Part shown: positions 57,980 through 64,000 of the stretch, piece after piece
How the letters are laid out: each line of letters starts with the position of its first letter
How positions within the stretch are numbered: position 1 is the stretch's first letter
Assembly: GCA_046262295.1 (NCBI GenBank)
Contig: JBHENC010000006.1
Span: 248,001-312,000, forward strand
DNA: 64,000 bases
DNA from: JBHENC01 sp046262295
Lineage (GTDB): Bacteria > Acidobacteriota > Blastocatellia > Pyrinomonadales > Pyrinomonadaceae
Direction: 5' to 3'
Translations under genes and position numbers: made by a program
Notes under the pieces: generated by a model
The model's database searches: none
What the model saw: the letters and a program-made list of their open reading frames with translations, nothing else
Told to the model about the DNA's origin: nothing

Positions 57980-60922
57980 TTGGATGCGAAGATGAAGAGC
58001 ACGGTTCTGACAACGCAAACTTGGTTGCTGCTGATTGCGGCCGCGTTGCTCGTTGCCGTCGGTGCGCTTAATTTCTCGCAACGCCTCTCACACCAGCCTC
58101 CGCCGACCGACAACATCAATTGGGTTGAAAGAAACGGCCACCTCGTCGCGCAGCCGGTAAATCCGAATTCACAGGGCGGACAGGTCGGAATTCTGGGCAT
58201 CCTGCCGGGCGATTATCTTTTTGCGATCAGCGAAGACGGCGAGCACTTCGACGAGGTCAAGCGGGCTTCCGACGTGCAGATTTACTTGGAGCAGGCGGGC
58301 GCGGGCGGGCATCTAACGTACCGCATCGAACGCCCTTCAAATTCCGAGGACGCGCGCTTTTTTACGGCGGAGATTTACCCGGACGCCGCGCCGCAATGGA
58401 CGCCGCGCGAGTTATATCTCAATTTCATCGGACTGATTTATCTTCTCGTAGGCTTCTTTATTTTATTCAAGCAGGGCGGGCGCACGCCCTTCGTGGTTCA
58501 TTTCGCAGGACTGTGTCTCGCGGCTTTTGTCTTTCATTTCTACCATCCAATCGGCACTTACGAAGGACTCGATAAAGCCGTCGCGCTGCTTGACGATGCC
58601 GCGTTGATTCTGTTTGCGCCGCTGCTCATACACCTCTGCGCGATTTATCCCGTCCGTCATCATCTATCGAACGAACGCCGCACGCTCGCCGCGCTTCTTT
58701 ACCTGCCCGCCGCGTTGCTGCTCGCGCTCGTCACACTTACTTATTACCCGCCGCCGTTTCTCTCCGCCTTCTCCGCTAACTTTGTCGGTGGAGTCTTCAA
58801 AGCGAGTTTTATCTATTTCTGGATCGGATTGATCGCGGGCGCAGCGTTGCTTGTGCGCCGATTCTGGATTACCGATTCGGCGGTTGTGCGCCAGCAATTA
58901 AAGTGGGTCGTATGGGGTTCGGTGCTCGCTATCACGCCGTTCTCGCTGCTGTATGCCGTCGGCTACATCTTCGGCACGGGTGCGGATTCATGGTGGACGG
59001 ACGCCGCCGTGCTGCCGCTTATTCTGATTCCGCTCACGTTCGGTAATTCCGTTGTGCGTTATCGCCTGATGGACGTGGACATCGTGGTGCGCCGCGCCGC
59101 CGTTTACGTGTTGACGACCGCCGCCATTGCTTTAATGTGCGGCGCGGTGGTTTACGAAACGGGCTTGTATGCGCTCGGCAGCGAAGCGAGCGGCGAGATT
59201 ACTTTGCGCGTGATCGTCGCCATCATTGCAATGGCTTTGATCGTGACGATTGCCGCGCCCATCAAAAACTTTTTGCAGCAACGCACAGACAAATATTTCT
59301 ATGGCGAGCGTTATGACCTGCGCAACGGTCTATTGGATTTCGGGCGCACGCTCTCCGCGACGACCGCGCTAGATCCTCTGCTTGACGCGCTCATCAGTCG
59401 CTTGCAGCAAGTCTTAGGCGTTGAGCGCGTCGCTATCTTTATCGAAGACAAAGCCTCGTCCGCCGGATACCGCGTCGGGCGGGCGGGCGGGTTATCGTCC
59501 GCGATGATCGTGCCGCCGGATTTCCGCGACATGATTCGCGTGCGCTCGGCGGCAACCGGCGTCGTTCGCGCCGACGATCTTGACTTAGTGCCGCAGACAA
59601 GCAACTTCGTGCGCCGCGCTTTGCATTACTACGTGCCGTGTGTGGTGCGCGGGCGCATGGTCGCGGTTATCGGTCTGGGGCGTTCGGCAAACGGCGCGCT
59701 GCTGTCTACGGAGGATTTGGAAATACTGCGCACCGTCTCCGGCTATGTCGCGGTCGCCATCGAAAACAGTCTGCTGTATCAGGAGCAGGAGGAGCGCGCC
59801 GCAGAGTTGGCGCTGCTCAAAGAGTTCAACGAATCCATCGTCGAATCAATCAACGTCGGCCTGCTCGCCGTTGATCTGGACGGGCGTGTGACGCGCTGCA
59901 ATTCGGCGCTCGAAGAGATGCTCGGCGTCAACCGTGACGAAGCCATCGGCACGCACGTCGAAGAACTCTTCGCGGAGGATTTTACGGAGACCCTGCGGCA
60001 GGCGCTCGGCAAAGGTGGCTGGCACATCACCGAACTACGCCACATTTATAAGCTACACACGGCGCGACGCGACGGCAGCCGCTCGCTTGTTCTCAACATC
60101 GCGCTCGCGCCGCTTCGCGCGGACTCTTCCGGGCGCACCGGCGCGCTCGTCGTGCTCGAAGACGTGACGCTCTACGTGCAACGCGAGATGCAGTTGCAGC
60201 AGCGCGATAAGCTGTCTTCAATCGGTCTTTTGGCCGCAGGCGTCGCCCACGAAGTCAACACGCCTTTGACGGGCGTCTCGAGCTACACGCAAATGCTTCT
60301 AGGAATGTTGCCGGAGACCGACCCGAAGCACGCGCTGCTACAAAAGGTGCGCCGCCAGACCGAGCGCGCGGCAGGCATCGTCAACAACCTTCTGAATTTC
60401 TCGCGCACGGGCGGCGCGACAGAGTTCGGCGAAACGGATGTCAACCGCGTGCTCGACGACACGCTGCAGCTCTTGGAGCCGCAACTGCGCCGCAGCCAGA
60501 TCGAGATCGTCCGCGAGTACGATGCAGAGTTGCCGCGCGCTTTCGGCAACGCCGGAAAACTTCAACAGGTCTTCACGAACCTTATCTTAAACGCGCGCGA
60601 CGCCATCGTTGACAGCGGGCGCATTGTCATACGCACACGCCAGCAGAGCAACGGCAGCGGCGATGACGATAGTCTTTTAATTGAAGTGACGGATACGGGC
60701 ATCGGCATCGCGCCGGAAAACGTCTCGAAGATTTACGATCCGTTCTTCACCACCAAAGGCGTCGGCAGCGGCACGGGACTCGGCCTCGCCGTTTCCTACG
60801 GCATCGTGCAGGAACACTCCGGCCACATCAACGTCGAAAGCACGCCGGGCAAAGGCACGACCTTCCGCCTCAAACTTCCCACCGCCAGCGGGCGCGAACG
60901 CCTGCAAGCCGCGAGCGATTAA
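57980..60922 (+). CDS. Membrane sensor histidine kinase with GAF and PAS domains
   Basis: 980 residues. An N-terminal membrane anchor is followed by a PDZ-like periplasmic part ('GGQVGILGILPGDYLFAISE') and about eight further membrane helices to residue 430. Next are GAF (residues 450-610), PAS ('SIVESINVGLLAVDLDGRV'), HisKA with His in 'AAGVAHEVNTPLTGVSSYTQ', and HATPase_c with 'LILNARDAI', 'DTGIGIAPENV' and 'GSGTGLGLAVSYGIV'. The start is TTG 57980 (AGGAAAAG ten bases upstream) or ATG 57992. The downstream sigma-54 regulator is its partner, and a sigma-54 promoter precedes it. Confidence 0.9.
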   Translation: MDAKMKSTVLTTQTWLLLIAAALLVAVGALNFSQRLSHQPPPTDNINWVERNGHLVAQPVNPNSQGGQVGILGILPGDYLFAISEDGEHFDEVKRASDVQIYLEQAGAGGHLTYRIERPSNSEDARFFTAEIYPDAAPQWTPRELYLNFIGLIYLLVGFFILFKQGGRTPFVVHFAGLCLAAFVFHFYHPIGTYEGLDKAVALLDDAALILFAPLLIHLCAIYPVRHHLSNERRTLAALLYLPAALLLALVTLTYYPPPFLSAFSANFVGGVFKASFIYFWIGLIAGAALLVRRFWITDSAVVRQQLKWVVWGSVLAITPFSLLYAVGYIFGTGADSWWTDAAVLPLILIPLTFGNSVVRYRLMDVDIVVRRAAVYVLTTAAIALMCGAVVYETGLYALGSEASGEITLRVIVAIIAMALIVTIAAPIKNFLQQRTDKYFYGERYDLRNGLLDFGRTLSATTALDPLLDALISRLQQVLGVERVAIFIEDKASSAGYRVGRAGGLSSAMIVPPDFRDMIRVRSAATGVVRADDLDLVPQTSNFVRRALHYYVPCVVRGRMVAVIGLGRSANGALLSTEDLEILRTVSGYVAVAIENSLLYQEQEERAAELALLKEFNESIVESINVGLLAVDLDGRVTRCNSALEEMLGVNRDEAIGTHVEELFAEDFTETLRQALGKGGWHITELRHIYKLHTARRDGSRSLVLNIALAPLRADSSGRTGALVVLEDVTLYVQREMQLQQRDKLSSIGLLAAGVAHEVNTPLTGVSSYTQMLLGMLPETDPKHALLQKVRRQTERAAGIVNNLLNFSRTGGATEFGETDVNRVLDDTLQLLEPQLRRSQIEIVREYDAELPRAFGNAGKLQQVFTNLILNARDAIVDSGRIVIRTRQQSNGSGDDDSLLIEVTDTGIGIAPENVSKIYDPFFTTKGVGSGTGLGLAVSYGIVQEHSGHINVESTPGKGTTFRLKLPTASGRERLQAASD

Positions 60923-61049
60923 TCACACAACAGTGGATGAGGAACTGCCAACGCGAAGCGCAAACCGCGCCTTGCGTTTTTCCGGTTTTACCTTTCTAAT
61001 TTTATCTTCATACGTCTATCAAACAGTTGAGCGAAAGTGTAAGCGAGTT

Positions 61050-62447
61050 ATGGCAAAGAAGGGTTCGGTGCTCGTCGTTGACGACGAAGAAATAATGCGC
61101 GACGTGCTGGAGACGCTGCTGGCGGCGGAAGGCTATCGCGTTGATCTGGCGAAGACCGGCGAGCAGGGATTAGAGGCTTACGGGCGGCGCGCTTACGATG
61201 TGGTGCTCCTTGATGTTTCCATGCCGGGCATGGGCGGCATAAGCGCGCTCGAAGAATTTCTGAAGCGCGACCCGGAAGCCGTCGTGATTATGGTCACGGC
61301 CTACGCGACGTTCGATACAGCCGTTTCCGCTTGGGAAAAAGGCGCGGCCGGATGTATTCGCAAGCCGTTTCAGAACGAACAGATCACGGCGCAGGTGGCG
61401 GCGGGGATCAAGCGCCGCCGCAAAGAAGAGGAGCGGCAAACTCTGCGGCGCGCGATGAGCCGCGCGGTTGATCGCGGCGCAATGGTCGGGCGCTCCGAAG
61501 TAATGCAGACGGTTTTTCGTCTCGTGGACCAAGTCGCACCGGCGCGCTCGACCGTACTGGTGACGGGCGAATCCGGCACGGGCAAAGAGTTGATCGCGCG
61601 TGCCATTCACGAATCCAGCCCGCGCGCGACGAAGCCTTTCGTGACCGTCAACTCTTCAAACATACCGAGCGAGCTTTTAGAGTCGGAACTCTTCGGCCAC
61701 ACGCGCGGCGCGTTCACGGGCGCAGTCGCCGCGAAGAAAGGTCTGTTTGAAGTCGCTGACGGCGGCTCGATCTTCCTCGATGAAATCGGCGACATACCGC
61801 CCGAAACGCAGGTCAGACTTCTGCGGGTGATACAGGAACGCGAGTTTACGCCGCTCGGCGACACAACCCCGCGCCGCGTTGACGTGCGCATCATCGCCGC
61901 CACCAACATTGATTTGAAAGAAGCCGTCAAGCACGGCACGTTCCGCGAGGATTTGTATTACAGGCTCTCGGTCGTGCCGATTGAATTGCCGCCCTTGCGC
62001 GACCGGCGCGAAGACATCCTCGCGCTCGCGCAATTCTTCATACGCAAATTCAACGAAGAGAACGGGCGCAAGCTCTCCGAAGCCATCGCGCCGGACGTAT
62101 TGGCCTTACTTGAAAATTATTCATGGCCGGGCAACGTCCGCGAATTAGAGAACGCCATCGAACGCGCCGTCGTGATTGCTCCGGGCGATGAAATCACGCG
62201 CGAATGTCTGCGCAAAGAGATCAGCGATCCGCAGTCCGCCCGCGCCGCCCTGCGCGAAACCGAAAGCGGCTTCGCGGCGATAGATTTAGGACACGGCGTT
62301 AATTTTTATGACGAAGTGCGCCGCTTCGAGATAGACATGATCCGCCGCGCCCTCCAGCAAACCGGCGGCCACCAATCCCGCGCCGCCCGACTTTTAGGCA
62401 TGAACGCGACAACGCTCAACTCAAAGATCAAGACGTATAATATTTAG
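61050..62447 (+). CDS. Sigma-54-dependent response regulator (NtrC family), second copy
   Basis: 465 residues from ATG 61050. Receiver with D11-D12-E13 and phospho-acceptor D55 ('VVLLDVSMPGMGG'), and Lys in 'IRKPF'. The AAA+ domain has Walker A 'TGESGTGKELIARAIHES', 'HTRGAFTGAVAAKKG' (GAFTGA) and 'IFLDEIGDIPPE'. A Fis-type helix-turn-helix ends it ('GGHQSRAARLLGMNATTLNS'). It follows the kinase by 127 bp. Its similarity to the 1268-2734 regulator is family-level. Confidence 0.94.
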   Translation: MAKKGSVLVVDDEEIMRDVLETLLAAEGYRVDLAKTGEQGLEAYGRRAYDVVLLDVSMPGMGGISALEEFLKRDPEAVVIMVTAYATFDTAVSAWEKGAAGCIRKPFQNEQITAQVAAGIKRRRKEEERQTLRRAMSRAVDRGAMVGRSEVMQTVFRLVDQVAPARSTVLVTGESGTGKELIARAIHESSPRATKPFVTVNSSNIPSELLESELFGHTRGAFTGAVAAKKGLFEVADGGSIFLDEIGDIPPETQVRLLRVIQEREFTPLGDTTPRRVDVRIIAATNIDLKEAVKHGTFREDLYYRLSVVPIELPPLRDRREDILALAQFFIRKFNEENGRKLSEAIAPDVLALLENYSWPGNVRELENAIERAVVIAPGDEITRECLRKEISDPQSARAALRETESGFAAIDLGHGVNFYDEVRRFEIDMIRRALQQTGGHQSRAARLLGMNATTLNSKIKTYNI

Positions 62448-62466
62448 TTGAGTTACAACTTGAAAT

Positions 62467-63066
62467 ATGTATATACCCTCTGCACGTGTCCAAAACGAAA
62501 TGGCTAATGAGGCGGCCTATCTGTGGTTTGTCCCCTCAGTTGGTAATGATACTCACGCTATATTGATAAAGTCTCCAACAGGTGCAATTAAAGCTGTTAT
62601 TAAAGATAGCAAAGTAGAGTTTGCTTTTGGCTTAATAGAGTTAGAGGGTAAACATCTGGCGATAGCTACAAGAATACATGATGATCCGGTCGCACCCTTA
62701 ATAGTCCTAAAAGTTCAGAGGGTCAAGGAAGAGCATGATGCCCTTTCGGGCATCCTTCATCGTGAAGAGACTCCCATATTCTTCTTTGATGAATTGTGTA
62801 GATGCGTAGCAGGGGGGCATTGTAGGTTTCAAGCTGTCAAGCGGCTAGAAGCTCTGAAGCTTATAAGTGAATTTGACAATCTATATGTTGGGAAATTTGA
62901 CAAAGTGTGTAATGTCGCATTGGATTGCTTCCAGCTAACACTAGACCCATCAGTACATATTCAAGGTGCTAAACCAATTCCATTTGTCCTTATCTCAGGT
63001 AACGTGCAAAACCTCCGCGGAATCTTTATAAGCGCAATCGGTGTTAGGTTCTGTTTACATTTGTAG
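62467..63066 (+). CDS. AT-rich orphan protein, 3' end altered by an insertion sequence
   Basis: 199 residues, no recognised domain. Codon use is clearly AT-rich (ATA, TTA, AAA) against the flanking GC-rich genes, a sign of transfer. A Cys/His-containing segment ('FDELCRCVAGGHCRFQA') lies at residues 113-130. The final six residues ('VRFCLHL' end) are encoded by the left end of the IS element. Removing the IS and one TA gives 'VSLCSQAGKR' stop, a nine-residue different tail, if no deletion accompanied insertion. The beginning could be Met1 or Met12. Confidence 0.6.
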   Translation: MYIPSARVQNEMANEAAYLWFVPSVGNDTHAILIKSPTGAIKAVIKDSKVEFAFGLIELEGKHLAIATRIHDDPVAPLIVLKVQRVKEEHDALSGILHREETPIFFFDELCRCVAGGHCRFQAVKRLEALKLISEFDNLYVGKFDKVCNVALDCFQLTLDPSVHIQGAKPIPFVLISGNVQNLRGIFISAIGVRFCLHL

Positions 63067-63858
63067 GTTAAGCTCTTTGAATGCTACCCATTACTTTATC
63101 CGATGAACAATGGCAGAAGATGCTGCCGCTCTTGCAGTCTCATCAGAATGTCTATGTCGGACAAGAGCATGAATGTCGCCGCTTTCTTTCTGCCGTCTTG
63201 TGGATCGCTCGTAGTGGCGCGCAATGGCGACTGCTACCCAAAGAGTACGGTTACTGGAACACTGTCTACCGCAGATTCGCGCGCTGGTCACAACAAGGCA
63301 TCTTCGAGCAGCTTCATCAATGTTTTGCTGGCGAGGCTGACATGGAACACTTGCTCATTGACTCGACCATTATTCGCGCTCATCCGTGTGCGGCAGGAGC
63401 GTCAAAAAAAGCGGCGGTCAAGAAGCCCAAGCGTTAGGCCGAAGTCGCGGCGGCTTTTCCACCAAGATTCATATCGCCGTCGATGCTTTGGGCTATCCGC
63501 TGAAGTTCATCTTGACCGGCGGCGAAGTTAATGACATGACGCAAGCGGCAAATTTGATTGATGGTTTCAACTACCTAGCCCTGATCGCCGACAAAGGTTA
63601 TGACGCCGATGAGTTGATCGCATCGGTCACTGCCCTTGGCATCGAAGCCGTGATTCCGCCGAAAAAGAATCGCCTTGTGCAACGCGAATATGATCGGCAC
63701 TTGTATCGTGAAAGACACTTAATCGAGTGCTTCATTGGTAAGATCAAACATTATCGGCGAGTGTTCTCACGATTTGAAAAGCTATCAAAGAACTATTTGG
63801 GCTTCTTAAGTTTTGTCAGCGCACTTGTTTGGTTACGCTGAGAAATGTAAACACAACC
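63047..63858 (+). mobile_element. IS5-family (IS427-like) insertion sequence
   Basis: An 812-bp element with 16-bp imperfect terminal inverted repeats: GGTTCTGTTTACATTT (63047-63062) and AAATGTAAACACAACC (63843-63858), one mismatch. Each end is flanked by TA (63045-63046 and 63859-63860), the target duplication used by the IS427 group. It carries one transposase expressed by frameshifting. It lies between an AT-rich orphan and a broken vsr gene. Confidence 0.88.
63081..63841 (+). CDS. IS5-family transposase, produced by -1 frameshift
   Basis: Two overlapping frames: 63081-63437 (DUF4096-like N-terminal half, 'EHLLIDSTIIRAHP' with the first Asp) and a -1 frame ending 63841 ('IADKGYDADELIAS' with the second Asp; 'HLIECFIGKIKHYRRVFSRF' with the Glu). 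A run of seven A at 63404-63410 (TCA-AAA-AAA-G) is the slippage site; a -1 shift joins 'SKK' to 'SGGQEAQALGRSRGG', giving about 253 residues with a complete DDE triad. This is the normal IS427 expression mode, so the element looks functional. Confidence 0.9.
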
Positions 63859-64000
63859 TAGTTTGTGCTCCCAAGCTGGAAAGCGATAACCATGCCAGAA
63901 ATCACCATCTATAAACACGGCGATCTGCTCTTTAGGAAAAACTGCATCGGGGCTACCGGGTAGAGATTTGACGTGCTTCCTGAATCTATAGCCTCGCTTG
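63793..64000 (-). pseudogene. vsr: Very short patch repair endonuclease (vsr), truncated
   Basis: On the minus strand from the window edge the frame reads 'GYRFRKHVKSLPGSPDAVFP' and 'IAVFIDGDFWHGYRFPAWEH', the Vsr nuclease core (catalytic Asp in 'GSPD', the F-W-H-G motif). After 'EHKL' at 63859 it enters the IS element and ends within it at 63793, losing the C-terminal helices ('KI-x2-NR' region). The sequence beyond the IS does not continue Vsr in any frame, so a deletion accompanied or preceded the insertion. Vsr normally nicks T:G mismatches from deaminated 5-methylcytosine and sits beside methyltransferase genes, which may lie outside the window. Confidence 0.75.

Noticed and set aside
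1..64000. tRNA, rRNA, CRISPR arrays and prophage
   Set aside because: No T-loop/anticodon arrangements, rRNA segments, regularly spaced repeats or phage structural genes were seen on either strand; the scan was visual, so short tRNAs could be missed.

Overview
The window is a high-GC bacterial chromosome segment. Its closest match in style is Acidobacteriota, probably Blastocatellia. This is an inference from the protein families: HisZ plus short HisG, class I DhnA-type aldolase, many secreted repeat and beta-barrel proteins, sigma-54 two-component pairs, and ECF sigma/anti-sigma loci. No rRNA gene or tRNA is visible to settle it. Gene starts were moved downstream where a Shine-Dalgarno site, signal peptide or family N-terminus required it.

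Layout. 1-6.3 kb: a partial secreted protein, a receiver domain that has lost its phospho-acceptor, a sigma-54 response regulator, a MazEF toxin-antitoxin pair, a GAF/PAS histidine kinase, and a frameshifted beta-barrel gene behind a sigma-54 promoter. 6.3-10.8 kb: two adjacent STAND-like ATPases behind a 16-bp-phased GTTGTA operator array; the second carries 11 TPRs. 10.8-12.8 kb: pckA and a small coiled-coil gene. 13.1-21.2 kb: a histidine operon (hisZ-G-D-C-B-H-F-IE-N, no hisA) with a good sigma-70 promoter, a His-codon-containing leader ORF and a terminator hairpin. 21.2-31 kb: queG, a RibD-like reductase, nagZ, two ECF sigma/anti-sigma loci, an MBL hydrolase and fbaB. 31.5-35.1 kb: an Rhs/YD-repeat protein with a hydrophobic Cys-rich tip, followed by two paralogous 4-TM proteins and an orphan copy of the toxin tip. 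35-42 kb: a secreted helical-repeat protein, pabC, pabB and purL. 42-50 kb: redox proteins, a lamin-tail-domain protein, and a compact RiPP-like locus. 50-55.4 kb: an SRA-like protein, purQ, a BrnT toxin-antitoxin pair coupled to purS, purB, an MBL exonuclease-like protein and an M16 peptidase. 55.8-62.4 kb: a TonB-receptor-like outer membrane protein, then a second kinase/sigma-54 regulator operon with its own sigma-54 promoter. 62.4-64 kb: an AT-rich orphan gene, an IS5/IS427-type element and a broken vsr gene, which looks like the edge of a defence region.

The strongest candidate for an undescribed system is the RiPP-like locus at 45.6-49.7 kb. It holds a 62-residue precursor whose leader fits the lasso-peptide recognition spacing exactly (F-x2-P-x-V-x3-V-x5-T). 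The neighbours are an HPr-kinase-like protein, a SPASM-type radical SAM enzyme, a PqqD-like recognition protein and a B2-type transglutaminase-like protease. There is no lasso cyclase and no Asp/Glu at core positions 7-9, so the product should not be a classical lasso peptide; the Ser-rich tail fits the kinase. The second candidate is the Rhs tip with its duplicated 4-TM putative immunity proteins.
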